From positions 1-17,283 of the forward strand of contig JAEYTW010000030.1 of assembly GCA_023433835.1 (NCBI GenBank): a stretch of DNA of 17,283 bases. The letters run 5' to 3'. The translations under genes and the position numbers were made by a program. Shown here piece by piece: positions 1-8,832 of the stretch (positions within the stretch are counted from its first letter, which is position 1; each line of letters begins with the position of its first letter). Below the pieces are notes generated by a model, which saw nothing but the letters and a program-made list of their open reading frames with translations, did no database searches and was not told the origin of the DNA. Origin of the DNA: Pseudomonadota bacterium (GTDB lineage Bacteria; Pseudomonadota; Alphaproteobacteria; Ferrovibrionales; Ferrovibrionaceae).

Positions 1-64
1 GGTTCCCCCCCCAACCCCCCCGCGGGGGGGGCCCCACCCCCGCCCCGCTTTTTTTGTTCGGGGC
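1..64. other. Homopolymer-rich window edge, probable low-quality sequence
   Basis: The first ~50 bases consist almost entirely of C and G runs, followed by a run of seven T. This is unlike the codon-structured sequence that begins with the regulator's stop codon at 65-67. A GCCCCG/CGGGGC inverted repeat (42-47 and 59-64) flanks the T run. On the minus strand, the direction of the neighbouring gene, no U tract follows it, so I do not call a terminator. The simplest reading is a degraded read or contig end; a natural low-complexity spacer cannot be excluded. Confidence 0.6.
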
Positions 65-766
65 TCAGCTGTAATGCTTGCCGGCGCGGGCCCACAGGAT
101 GTGGTTGCGCATCGTCGATTCCGCCCATTCGGCATCGCGCGCGTTCAGGGCTTCCCAGATTTCGCGGTGATGGTTGTTGGAGCGGGCAAGCTGGGCGTCG
201 GTGTAGTGGTGGAAGACGCGCAGCAGGAACGGGACGCCGATCACCTGGCGCAGCAGCGCCACGAGCCGCGCATTGCCGGCCGCGTCGATGACGATGCCGT
301 GGAAGTCGGCATCGAGATGGGCGATGCGTTCGCGGGCCGTGGCCCGCTCGTCGCCACCCCCGGCCGCGGCCGGCAGCAGGGCGTCGATCTCGCCGATGAT
401 CGCCTGCAGCCGGTTCAGCCCGGCGATGGTGATCTTCTGCGCCGCGATTCGCGCGGCGAAGCCCTCGAGCATCGCGCCGATGGTATAGAGTTCGGCTTCG
501 CCGTCGCCGGTCGTGTCGATCACCACCATGCCGCCGCGATCGTCGACCTCGAGCAGGCCTTCCGCCGCCAGCCGATGCAACGCTTCGCGCACGGGTGTGC
601 GCGAAACCCCGATCGCATCGCAAAGCCTTCGTTCGACCAGCCGGTCGCCACTGGGAAAAGTGCCGTCGCCGATGCCGCTTCTGATGGCGTCATAGGCCTT
701 CTGTACTGCGTCCACTGCCTGCCACCCCCCTGTTGGAGATCTTATGATTTTTTGACGCAGGCCCAT
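65..766 (-). CDS. GntR family transcriptional regulator, FadR/FCD subfamily
   Basis: Predicted ligand-responsive DNA-binding regulator of 233 residues, a normal length for the family. Residues about 18-85 form the GntR winged helix: AYDAIRSG, then FPSGDRLVERRLCDAIGVS and RTPVREALHRLAAEGLLE are textbook recognition-helix and wing motifs. Residues about 95-230 are all-helical and fit the FCD effector domain. The expected metal-site pattern is present: Asp152 and His156 (DADFH), His199 or His200, and His222 (MRNHI). The target and ligand cannot be read from sequence. The start is doubtful. ATG at 766 has no good ribosome site. The best Shine-Dalgarno (AAGGAG, minus strand at 799-804) sits before a short ORF in another frame and, 11 bases away, before a CTG at 785-787 in frame with this gene. 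A GTG at 713-715 with AGGGGGG upstream is another option that keeps the whole DNA-binding domain. msrA lies upstream on the same strand, about 80 bases away. Confidence 0.9.
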   Translation of the reverse strand: MGLRQKIIRSPTGGWQAVDAVQKAYDAIRSGIGDGTFPSGDRLVERRLCDAIGVSRTPVREALHRLAAEGLLEVDDRGGMVVIDTTGDGEAELYTIGAMLEGFAARIAAQKITIAGLNRLQAIIGEIDALLPAAAGGGDERATARERIAHLDADFHGIVIDAAGNARLVALLRQVIGVPFLLRVFHHYTDAQLARSNNHHREIWEALNARDAEWAESTMRNHILWARAGKHYS

Positions 767-795
767 TGATGCCCAGGCAGCGGGCAGATGTCCAT
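742..795 (-). CDS. Possible 17-codon leader ORF overlapping the GntR start
   Basis: On the minus strand an AAGGAG precedes an ATG at 793-795 by three bases, and the frame runs MDICPLPGHQWACVKKS before TAA at 742-744. It overlaps the first codons of the GntR regulator in a different frame. It could be a translated leader coupled to the regulator, or the true N-terminus of the regulator broken by a one-base indel in the six-A run at 748-753, since one extra A would join the two frames. The short SD-ATG spacing argues against strong independent translation. No known peptide family is recognised. Confidence 0.3.
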   Translation of the reverse strand: MDICPLPGHQWACVKKS

Positions 796-845
796 ATTCT
801 CCTTATCGTGGCAAATTGGTTGGGCTGGCCAACTGTTATCCCAAC

Positions 846-1511
<666 letters not shown>

Positions 1512-1553
1512 GACTTCAGTCCCTCTTCGACTTTCCGAGAGCCTGACATGGGG

Positions 1554-1568
1554 ATTGTACCGATACAA
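1554..1568 (-). promoter_or_regulatory. Possible msrA -10 element inside a TTGTA-N4-TACAA palindrome
   Basis: The sequence TTGTACCGATACAA (1555-1568) is a perfect 5-base inverted repeat with a 4-base centre. On the minus strand its second arm forms TACAAT (1554-1559), a five-of-six match to a sigma-70 -10 box, about 42 bases before the msrA ATG. No convincing -35 is seen at 16-18 bases. A symmetric site over a -10 is a typical repressor position, but the regulator is unknown. Confidence 0.3.
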
Positions 1569-1614
1569 CTCAAGGCGCCGTGACGGGCTTCACACGACTG
1601 CAACCGCGCGGCAA

Positions 1615-1643
1615 TTGCCAGGCAACCGGCCATGCTCTAAGAC
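1615..1643 (+). promoter_or_regulatory. Candidate promoter for the glutamate dehydrogenase-gabD unit
   Basis: TTGCCA (1615-1620) matches the -35 consensus at five of six positions and is followed at 17 bases by TAAGAC (1638-1643), a weak -10. Transcription would start near 1650, leaving a leader of about 40 bases. AGGTGA (1681-1686) then sits six bases before the ATG at 1693. The assignment is by eye only, and alphaproteobacterial promoters are often poor consensus matches. Confidence 0.3.
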
Positions 1644-1692
1644 AAAACCACCCAGGGACCGGTAGTAAAAAACACACAAAAGGTGATCTTTC

Positions 1693-4600
1693 ATGAGCGC
1701 CAGGACCGAAGCCCGCAAAGCGGAAACCATCGACAGTCTGGCCCAGCTCGCCGCATCGCGCCTCGATGCGGATACGAGTGCGCAGGGGCAGGCGGCCGAT
1801 TTCCTGCGGCGGTTCTATGCCAACGTCGCCCCCGAGGACATTGCCGAGCGCGGCCTCGACGATCTCTACGGCGCCGGCCTCGCCCTCTGGCAGTTCGGGC
1901 GCAACCGCGCCGCCGGCACCACCAAGGTGCGGGTCTACAACCCCCGCCTGGCCGAGCATGGCTGGGCCTCGACCCACACCGTCGTTGAGATCGTCAACGA
2001 CGACATGCCGTTCCTGGTCGACTCGATCACCGCCGAGCTCAACCGGCGCGACATTTCCGTCCACCTCGTCATCCACCCGGTGCTGCGCATCGCCCGCGAC
2101 CAGGCCGGCGCGCTGGTCGGCCTGGCGGAAGACGGCCAGCGCGAAAGCTGGATGCATATCGAGATCGATGCGCAGGGCGACGACCCGGCCTGCGTCGCGG
2201 TGCAGACCGCGCTGTCGGCGATCCTGGCCGATGTCCGCGTCTGCGTCAGCGACTGGCGGGCGATCCAGGGGCGCTGCGACCAGGTGGCGACCGAACTGAC
2301 GCAGACCCCGCCGCCGCGGCCCGAAGCCGAAGTCGCCTCGACCCGCGATTTCCTGTCCTGGCTGGCCACCGACAACTTCACCTTCCTCGGCTATCGCGAA
2401 AGCCGTTATCTCGGCGAGGGGGCGTCGTTCCGCCACGAAGTCGTGCCCGACAGCGGCCTCGGCCTGCTGCGCAGCCCCGAGTTCGTGGTCTTCGACGTGC
2501 TGCGCAACGTGACGGTGCTGCCGCGGCTCGAGCAGTTCGTGCGCGCGCCGGAACTGCTGCGCATCGCCAAGGCCAACCGCCGCTCGACCGTGCATCGCAC
2601 CGCCTATCTCGATGCCATCGGCATCAAGCAGTACGACGCCGACGGCCGGGTGGTCGGCGAGAAACTGTTCCTCGGCCTGTTCACCTCGACCGCCTACATG
2701 CAGCGGCCGACCGACATCCCCCTGCTGCGCGACAAGGTGCGTGCCGTCATCGGCCTGGCCGGCTTTCCGCCCGGCGGCCATGCGGCGAAGAACCTGCAGC
2801 ACGTGCTCGAGACCTTCCCGCGCGACGAGATGTTCCAGACGCCGATCGACGAACTCTACGACACCACGATCGGCATCACCCGGCTGCAGGAACGCCAGCG
2901 CATCGCCCTGTTCCTGCGCCGCGATCCGTTCGACCGCTTCGTTTCGGGCCTGGTCTACGTGCCGCGCGACCGGTTCTCGACCGATCTGCGCCGGCGCTTC
3001 CACGAGATCCTGGCCCAGGCCTATAACGGCCGCACCTCGGCCTATTACACCCAGCTCGCCGACGATTCGGCGCTGGTGCGCATCCATCTGATCATCGGCA
3101 CCACCCCCGGCGAAGTGCCCGACGTGCGGCCCGAGGATGTCGAGCGCCAGCTGGTCGAGGCCGGCCGCTCGTTCGGCGACCGGCTGAAGGATGCGCTGCT
3201 GGCCTCGGCCGGCGAAGCCAACGGCCTGCCGAAGCTGCGCCGCTTCCAGGATGCCTTCCCGGCATCCTACCGCGAGCGCTTCAGCCCCGAGCAGGCAGCC
3301 CTCGACATCGGCGCGCTGGAAACCGTGCTGTCGGGCGAGCGCAAGCTGGTGCTGAGCCTCTATCGCACAGTCGATTCCAAGGACAATGAGCTGCGCCTGA
3401 GGCTGTTTCACCGCGACGAGCCGGTGCCGCTGTCCGACGTCATGCCGATGCTGGAGAACATGGGGCTCAAGGTCCTGACCGAGGATCCGTTCCGCATCCG
3501 GCCGCTGGTCGACGTGCCGGCCCAGAAGAAAGGCACCGTCTACCTGCACGACCTGGTGATGAGCGTGCGCGAGGCGCGCGAGATCGATCTGCCGCGGGTC
3601 AAGCCGCTGTTCGAGGAAGCCTTCGCCGAAGTCTTCTCCGGCGATGCCGCCTCGGACGGCTTCAACCGCCTGGTGCTCGGCGCCACGATGGCGATGGTGG
3701 AAGTGCGCGTGCTGCGCGCCTTCGCCGCCTTCCTGCGCCAGGCCGGCATTCCGTTCAGCCAGACCTACATGGAAGACACGCTGACCAAGTATCCGCGCAT
3801 CGCGCGGCGCCTGGTCGACCTGTTCCTGACCATGCATGATCCCAAGCTGACCGGCGACCGCGCGGCGGCCGAAGCGGCGATCGTGGCGGAGCTCGCCAAG
3901 CTGTTTGACGGGGTATCGAGCCTCGACGAGGACCGCATCCTCCGCCGCTTCCTCAATGCGATCCAGTCATCCCTGCGCACCAACCATTTCCAGCGCGATG
4001 CGCAGGGCCGGCCCAAGGGTTACCTGTCCTTCAAGCTCGACAGCCAGAAGATCGACGACCTGCCGCTGCCCCGGCCGCTCTACGAAGTCTTCGTGTTCTC
4101 GCCGCGGGTCGAGGCCGTCCACCTGCGCGGCGGCAAGGTTGCCCGCGGCGGCATCCGCTGGTCGGACCGGCGCGAGGATTTCCGTACCGAGATCCTCGGC
4201 CTGATCAAGGCCCAGATGGTCAAGAACGCGGTCATCGTGCCGGTCGGCTCTAAGGGCGGGTTCTTCGTCAAGCGGCCGCCGGCGCCCGAGGCCGGGCGCG
4301 ACGCCTACATGGCCGAAGGCATCTATTGCTATCAGACGCTGATGCGGGGCCTGCTTGACATCACCGACAACCTGTCGCCCGACGGTGTCGTGCCGCCGCG
4401 CGACGTCGTGCGCCGCGACGACGACGACCCCTATCTGGTGGTCGCCGCCGACAAGGGCACCGCGACCTTCTCCGACATCGCCAATGCGGTCAGCCGCGAA
4501 TACGGCTTCTGGCTCGACGACGCCTTCGCCTCCGGCGGGTCGGCGGGCTACGACCACAAGGCCATGGGCATCACCGCCCGCGGTGCCTGGGAGGCGGTGA

Positions 4601-6522
4601 AGCGGCATTTCCGCGAGATCGGCACCGATATCCAGGAGACCGATTTCACCGTGGTGGGCGTCGGCGACATGTCGGGCGACGTGTTCGGCAACGGCATGCT
4701 GCTCTCCCGCCATATCCGCCTGGTCGCTGCCTTCGACCACCGCAACATCTTCATCGATCCCGATCCGGATGCGGCGACCTCGTTTGCCGAGCGCGAGCGG
4801 CTGTTCAAGCTGCCGCGGTCGTCCTGGGCCGATTACGATGCCTCGCTGATCTCGGCCGGCGGCGGTATCTTCGACCGCAAGGCCAAGTCGATCAAGCTGA
4901 GCGAGGAGATCCGCCGCCGCTTCGCCATCAGGGAGGAGCAGCTGACGCCCGTCGCGCTGATGCAGGTGCTGTTGAAGGCGGAGACCGACCTTCTGTGGTT
5001 CGGCGGCATCGGCAACTACATCAAGGCCTCGACCGAAAGCCATGCCGAATGCGGCGACCGCGCCAACGATGCCTTGCGCATCGACGGCAACCAGGTCCGT
5101 GCCAAGGTGGTGGGCGAGGGCGCCAATCTCGGCGTCACCCAGCGCGGCCGCATCGAATACGCGCTGTCGGGTGGCCGCATCAACAATGACGCGGTTGACA
5201 ATTCGGCCGGCGTCGACACTTCCGACCACGAGGTCAACATCAAGATCCTGCTGGGCGACGTCTGCGCCCGCGGCGACATGACGGTCAAGCAGCGCGACGT
5301 GCTGATGGCCGAGATGACCGACGAGGTCGGCCAGCTGGTGCTGCGCGACAATTACCTGCAGACCCAGGCTCTCTCGATCGCCGAGCTCGACGGGTCCGGT
5401 GCCCTCGATTCCTACGCCCGCATGATGAAGGCGCTGGAACGGACCGGGCGCCTGAACCGGGCCATCGAATTCCTGCCGCCGGACGAAAGCCTGGTCGAGC
5501 GCGCCGCGGCCAATCGCGGCCTGACCCGGCCCGAGCTCGCGGTGCTGATGGCCTATGCCAAGATGGCGCTGTACGACGAACTCCTGGAATCGGACCTGCC
5601 GGACGAACCCTGGCTGGAAATCGATCTGGAGCGCTACTTCCCCGAGGCGCTGCGCCAGCGCCACAAGGATGCGGTGCTGCGCCATCGCCTGCGGCGCGAG
5701 ATCATCGCGACCGTCGTCACCAACTCGCTGGTCAACCGCACGGGCATCGGCTTCGTCAACGACCTGAAGGAAGCCTCGGGCTTTGCCGCCGGCGATCTCG
5801 CCCGCGCCTATCTCGCCGCCCGCGAGATGTTCGGCCTGCGCGACTACTGGGGCGCGGCCGAAGGCCTCGACAACAAGGTGCCGGCGCCGACGCAGTATCG
5901 CATGCTGCGCCTGACCAACGCGCTGATCGACTTCACCACCGCCTGGCTGTTGCGCAACGTGCCGGCGCCGATCCCGGTGGCCGACACGGTCAAGCGTTTC
6001 GCCGGGCCGATCGCGGCGCTGCGCGCGACCCTGCCCGAGATGCTCGACGACGCCCGGCAGGCGAGCCTTGCCGCCCGTTGCGCCGGCCTGGTCGCCGATG
6101 GCGTGCCGGAGGCGCTGGCCGGCGATTTCGCGCTGCTGTCCGACCTGATCGCCGCGCCGGACCTGGTGCGGATCGCGGAAGGGGCGGGGCGCGGCATCGA
6201 GGATGTCTCGGGCGTCTATTTCGAGCTGGGCGCCCGGCTCGGCTTCGACTGGCTGCACGATGCGGCGGGCCGCCTGCCGGCCGCGTCGGGCTGGCAGGGC
6301 CGGGCGGTCGAGGCGATGATCGACGACCTCTACGCCCAGCAGGCCGAGCTGACCGCGCGGGTGCTGAAGGTCGACGGCGGGCAGGTCGCCTGGGCCGAAC
6401 AGCGCAAGGCGGTATTGGCCCGGTTCGATGCCTTGTTGACCGAATTGCGGGCGCTGCCGTCGGTTGACCTGGCGGCGCTGACCGTGGCAGGACGTGAGTT
6501 GCGCGCACTGGTTGCGCTCTGA
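1693..6522 (+). CDS. gdhB: NAD-dependent glutamate dehydrogenase, large 180-kDa class
   Basis: Cytoplasmic enzyme that oxidatively deaminates L-glutamate to 2-oxoglutarate and ammonium with NAD, a catabolic role. At 1609 residues it has the usual length of the giant bacterial class (about 1600-1650; called gdhB in Pseudomonas, gdhZ in Caulobacter). The N-terminal ~700 residues fit the regulatory ACT-like and helical regions, including VEIVNDDMPFLVDSI near residue 97. The catalytic core follows: GGIRWSDRREDFRTE, then SKGGFFVKR around Lys854, YCYQTLMRGLLDITDNL, and the dinucleotide-binding VVGVGDMSGDVFGNGML at about 987-1002. A long helical C-terminal region completes it. The frame is uninterrupted and base composition matches its neighbours. 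An AGGTGA ribosome site six bases upstream fixes the start. gabD begins 9 bases after the stop, so the two are almost certainly cotranscribed. This class is often allosterically controlled, which cannot be judged here. Confidence 0.96.
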   Translation: MSARTEARKAETIDSLAQLAASRLDADTSAQGQAADFLRRFYANVAPEDIAERGLDDLYGAGLALWQFGRNRAAGTTKVRVYNPRLAEHGWASTHTVVEIVNDDMPFLVDSITAELNRRDISVHLVIHPVLRIARDQAGALVGLAEDGQRESWMHIEIDAQGDDPACVAVQTALSAILADVRVCVSDWRAIQGRCDQVATELTQTPPPRPEAEVASTRDFLSWLATDNFTFLGYRESRYLGEGASFRHEVVPDSGLGLLRSPEFVVFDVLRNVTVLPRLEQFVRAPELLRIAKANRRSTVHRTAYLDAIGIKQYDADGRVVGEKLFLGLFTSTAYMQRPTDIPLLRDKVRAVIGLAGFPPGGHAAKNLQHVLETFPRDEMFQTPIDELYDTTIGITRLQERQRIALFLRRDPFDRFVSGLVYVPRDRFSTDLRRRFHEILAQAYNGRTSAYYTQLADDSALVRIHLIIGTTPGEVPDVRPEDVERQLVEAGRSFGDRLKDALLASAGEANGLPKLRRFQDAFPASYRERFSPEQAALDIGALETVLSGERKLVLSLYRTVDSKDNELRLRLFHRDEPVPLSDVMPMLENMGLKVLTEDPFRIRPLVDVPAQKKGTVYLHDLVMSVREAREIDLPRVKPLFEEAFAEVFSGDAASDGFNRLVLGATMAMVEVRVLRAFAAFLRQAGIPFSQTYMEDTLTKYPRIARRLVDLFLTMHDPKLTGDRAAAEAAIVAELAKLFDGVSSLDEDRILRRFLNAIQSSLRTNHFQRDAQGRPKGYLSFKLDSQKIDDLPLPRPLYEVFVFSPRVEAVHLRGGKVARGGIRWSDRREDFRTEILGLIKAQMVKNAVIVPVGSKGGFFVKRPPAPEAGRDAYMAEGIYCYQTLMRGLLDITDNLSPDGVVPPRDVVRRDDDDPYLVVAADKGTATFSDIANAVSREYGFWLDDAFASGGSAGYDHKAMGITARGAWEAVKRHFREIGTDIQETDFTVVGVGDMSGDVFGNGMLLSRHIRLVAAFDHRNIFIDPDPDAATSFAERERLFKLPRSSWADYDASLISAGGGIFDRKAKSIKLSEEIRRRFAIREEQLTPVALMQVLLKAETDLLWFGGIGNYIKASTESHAECGDRANDALRIDGNQVRAKVVGEGANLGVTQRGRIEYALSGGRINNDAVDNSAGVDTSDHEVNIKILLGDVCARGDMTVKQRDVLMAEMTDEVGQLVLRDNYLQTQALSIAELDGSGALDSYARMMKALERTGRLNRAIEFLPPDESLVERAAANRGLTRPELAVLMAYAKMALYDELLESDLPDEPWLEIDLERYFPEALRQRHKDAVLRHRLRREIIATVVTNSLVNRTGIGFVNDLKEASGFAAGDLARAYLAAREMFGLRDYWGAAEGLDNKVPAPTQYRMLRLTNALIDFTTAWLLRNVPAPIPVADTVKRFAGPIAALRATLPEMLDDARQASLAARCAGLVADGVPEALAGDFALLSDLIAAPDLVRIAEGAGRGIEDVSGVYFELGARLGFDWLHDAAGRLPAASGWQGRAVEAMIDDLYAQQAELTARVLKVDGGQVAWAEQRKAVLARFDALLTELRALPSVDLAALTVAGRELRALVAL

Positions 6523-6531
6523 TCGAGGTGG

Positions 6532-8004
6532 ATGATGTCTTTCACGTTGCGTGATGCGAGCCTTCTGAAGACCCAGGGCTATGTCGACGGTGCCTGGGTG
6601 GCGGCCGATTCCGGCGAAACCTTCCCCGTCACCAACCCGGCGACGGGCGACGTGATCGCCACCGTGCCCAACATGGGCGCGGCCGAAACCCGCCGCGCCA
6701 TCGCGGCGGCGGAAAAGGCGCAGAAGGCCTGGGCCAGGAAGACCGCCAAGGAGCGGTCGACCATCATCCGCAAATGGGCCGAGCTGATGCTGGCCAATCA
6801 GGAGGACCTCGCCGTCCTGATGACGGCCGAGCAGGGCAAGCCGCTGGCCGAGGCGCGCGGCGAGGTGGCCTATGCCGCCTCCTTCTTCGAATGGTTCGCC
6901 GAGGAAGCCCGCCGCGTCTACGGCGAGGTCATCCCCGGCCACCAGCCGGACAAGCGCCTCGTCGTGCTGAAGCAGCCGGTCGGCGTCTGCGCGGCGATCA
7001 CGCCCTGGAACTTCCCCGCGGCGATGATCACCCGCAAGGTCGGCCCGGCTCTGGCCGCCGGCTGCGCCATGGTGGTCAAGCCGGCCGAGCAGACGCCCTT
7101 GTCAGCGCTGGCCCTGGCCGAATTGGGCGCCCGGGCTGGTGTTCCTGCGGGCCTCTACAGCGTCATCACCGTCACCGGCGACGATGCGCCCAAGGTCGGC
7201 ACCGAGATGTGCGACAGCCCGATCGTGCGCAAGCTGTCCTTCACCGGCTCGACCCAGGTCGGCAAGATCCTGATGGCCCAGTCGGCCAAGACGGTGAAGA
7301 AGGTGTCGATGGAACTGGGCGGCAACGCCCCGTTCATCGTGTTCGACGACGCCGATATCGATGCCGCGGTCGAGGGCGCGATGATCTCGAAGTACCGCAA
7401 CACCGGGCAGACCTGCGTCTGCGCCAATCGCCTGCTGGTGCAGGACGGCGTCTACGACGAATTCGCCGCCAAGCTGACCGAGAAGGTGCGGGCGCTGGCC
7501 GTCGGCGACGGGCTGAAGGGCGAGACCGCGCAGGGCCCGCTGATCGACGCCGCCGCGATCGCCAAGGTCGAGGACCATATCGCCGACGCCACCGCCAAGG
7601 GCGCCCGCGTCCTGACCGGCGGCAAGCGCCACGCGCTGGGCGGCACGTTCTTCGAGCCGACCGTGCTGGCCGACGTCAACACCCAGATGAAGGTCGCCCG
7701 CGAGGAAACCTTCGGGCCCGTCGCTCCCTTGTTCCGCTTCGCGCGGGAGGAGGATGCTGTCGCGATGGCCAACGACACCGAGTTCGGCCTGGCCGCCTAT
7801 TTCTACGGCCGCGACGTGGTGCGCATCTTCCGCGTCGCCGAGGCGCTGGAATACGGCATGGTCGGCATCAATACCGGCCTGATCTCGACGGCGGAAGCGC
7901 CGTTCGGCGGCGTCAAGGAATCGGGCGTCGGGCGCGAGGGCAGCCACCACGGCATCGAGGAATATCTCGAGATCAAGTATCTCTGCCTCGGCGGTATCGC
8001 CTGA
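6532..8004 (+). CDS. gabD: NAD(P)-dependent succinate-semialdehyde dehydrogenase (GabD family)
   Basis: Aldehyde dehydrogenase predicted to oxidise succinate semialdehyde to succinate, the last step of GABA and putrescine breakdown, in the cytoplasm. The protein is 490 residues, normal for the family. Visible motifs are TPWNFP with catalytic Asn160, KPAEQTPLSALALAEL, FTGSTQVGK, the general base Glu261 in MELGGNAP, and the nucleophile Cys295 in GQTCVCANR. The C-terminal PFGGVKESGVGREG is typical of GabD. The Cys295-x-Cys297 arrangement matches the pair that acts as a redox switch in human SSADH; whether it does so here is inference. GAGGTGG lies just before two consecutive ATGs (6532 and 6535), and the second has the better spacing, so the start may be one codon later. 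The gene follows the glutamate dehydrogenase by 9 bases. A close alternative is glutarate-semialdehyde dehydrogenase (DavD); these cannot be separated by reading. Confidence 0.9.
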   Translation: MMSFTLRDASLLKTQGYVDGAWVAADSGETFPVTNPATGDVIATVPNMGAAETRRAIAAAEKAQKAWARKTAKERSTIIRKWAELMLANQEDLAVLMTAEQGKPLAEARGEVAYAASFFEWFAEEARRVYGEVIPGHQPDKRLVVLKQPVGVCAAITPWNFPAAMITRKVGPALAAGCAMVVKPAEQTPLSALALAELGARAGVPAGLYSVITVTGDDAPKVGTEMCDSPIVRKLSFTGSTQVGKILMAQSAKTVKKVSMELGGNAPFIVFDDADIDAAVEGAMISKYRNTGQTCVCANRLLVQDGVYDEFAAKLTEKVRALAVGDGLKGETAQGPLIDAAAIAKVEDHIADATAKGARVLTGGKRHALGGTFFEPTVLADVNTQMKVAREETFGPVAPLFRFAREEDAVAMANDTEFGLAAYFYGRDVVRIFRVAEALEYGMVGINTGLISTAEAPFGGVKESGVGREGSHHGIEEYLEIKYLCLGGIA

Positions 8005-8014
8005 TCACAGCCAT

Positions 8015-8042
8015 GGCGGTGTCCGCTGCGGCGGGCACCGCC
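8015..8042 (+). terminator. Strong hairpin between convergent gabD and potI
   Basis: GGCGGTG (8015-8021) pairs perfectly with CACCGCC (8036-8042). Inside it CCGC (8023-8026) pairs with GCGG (8031-8034) across one T-G pair, giving a nearly continuous 12-pair stem. The plus-strand loop is TGCG closed by C-G, which fits the very stable UNCG tetraloop class. No T run follows in either direction, so it is not a canonical intrinsic terminator. Its position, 10 bases after gabD and directly next to the potI stop, suggests it ends or protects one or both convergent transcripts. Confidence 0.5.
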
Positions 8043-8043
8043 C

Positions 8044-8832
8044 CTACTTCTCGCCCCGGACCAGGCTGCCCTTGGCCAGCAGCGAGGCCACCACCACCAT
8101 GAGGCTGATGGCGACGATCACGATGGTCGACAGCGCGTTGATCATCGGGGTCACGCCCAGCCGCGCCTGGCTGTAGATCTTCATCGGCAGGGTGGTCGAG
8201 CCCGGGCCGGAGACGAACGAAGCCAGGATCAGGTCGTCGAGCGACAGGGCGAAGGCCAGCAGCCAGCCGGCCAGCATCGCCGGGGCGGCCAGCGGCAGCA
8301 CCACCTGGCGGAAGCTCGCCGCCGGCGTGGCGCCGAGGTCGAGGGCTGCCTCCTCCAGGTCGCGCTCGAGCGTGACGAGGCGGGCCTGCACGACGACGGC
8401 GACATAGGAAGCGCCGAGCGTGGCATGGGCAATGACGATCGTGCCGAAGCCGCGATCGAAATTCAGCGTGACGAAGAGCAGCAGTAGCGAGATGCCGGTG
8501 ATCACCTCCGGCATCACCAGCGGCGCCTGCACCATGCCGATCATCATCATCCGCCCGCGGAACCGGCCGAGACGGACCAGCGCGTAGGCCGCCAGCGTGC
8601 CGACGACCAGCGCGATGGTGGCCGAGGTCACCGCCACCTTCAGGCTCATCCAGGCGGCCTCCAGGAAGGCCGCGTCCGCGAACAGCTGGCCGTACCAGCG
8701 GGTCGAGAACCCGGCCCAGACGGTGACGAGGCGGGAGTCGTTGAACGAGTAGATGATCAGCAGGAAGATCGGCAGATAGAGGAACGCCAGCCCCAGCGCC
8801 AGCGCGACCAGCAGGGCCGGCGACAGCTTCAT
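8044..8832 (-). CDS. potI: Polyamine ABC transporter permease PotI
   Basis: Inner-membrane permease subunit of a putrescine-type ABC importer, 262 residues, as expected for PotI/PotC. The N-terminus has a strong hydrophobic segment (ALLVALALGLAFLYLPIFL) followed by the family motif IIYSFNDSRLVTVW and FSTRWYGQLF. Several further membrane segments follow. The EAA cytoplasmic loop, which docks onto the ATPase, reads LEEAALDLGATPAASFRQVVLP at roughly residues 166-187, and ALSLDDLILASFVSGPGS after it is typical of PotI. The start ATG (8830-8832) overlaps the potH stop as ATGA, so translation is probably coupled. A much longer upstream extension in this frame is only a shadow over potH. This is the last gene of the operon and converges on gabD. 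Confidence 0.95.
   Translation of the reverse strand: MKLSPALLVALALGLAFLYLPIFLLIIYSFNDSRLVTVWAGFSTRWYGQLFADAAFLEAAWMSLKVAVTSATIALVVGTLAAYALVRLGRFRGRMMMIGMVQAPLVMPEVITGISLLLLFVTLNFDRGFGTIVIAHATLGASYVAVVVQARLVTLERDLEEAALDLGATPAASFRQVVLPLAAPAMLAGWLLAFALSLDDLILASFVSGPGSTTLPMKIYSQARLGVTPMINALSTIVIVAISLMVVVASLLAKGSLVRGEK

Noticed and set aside
42..64. GCCCCG/CGGGGC hairpin as terminator of the GntR gene
   Set aside because: On the minus strand no U tract follows the stem, and the sequence is of doubtful quality.
1570..3837. 755-codon minus-strand frame opposite the first part of the glutamate dehydrogenase
   Set aside because: Same cause as above. Its product is a mirror of the sense codons without motifs, and it would overlap the promoter region.
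3967..6942. 991-codon open frame on the minus strand, antisense to the glutamate dehydrogenase
   Set aside because: It lies opposite a clearly real gene, has low-complexity composition rich in G, A, R, H and Q and no recognisable domain. Long antisense frames are expected from high-GC third-position bias.
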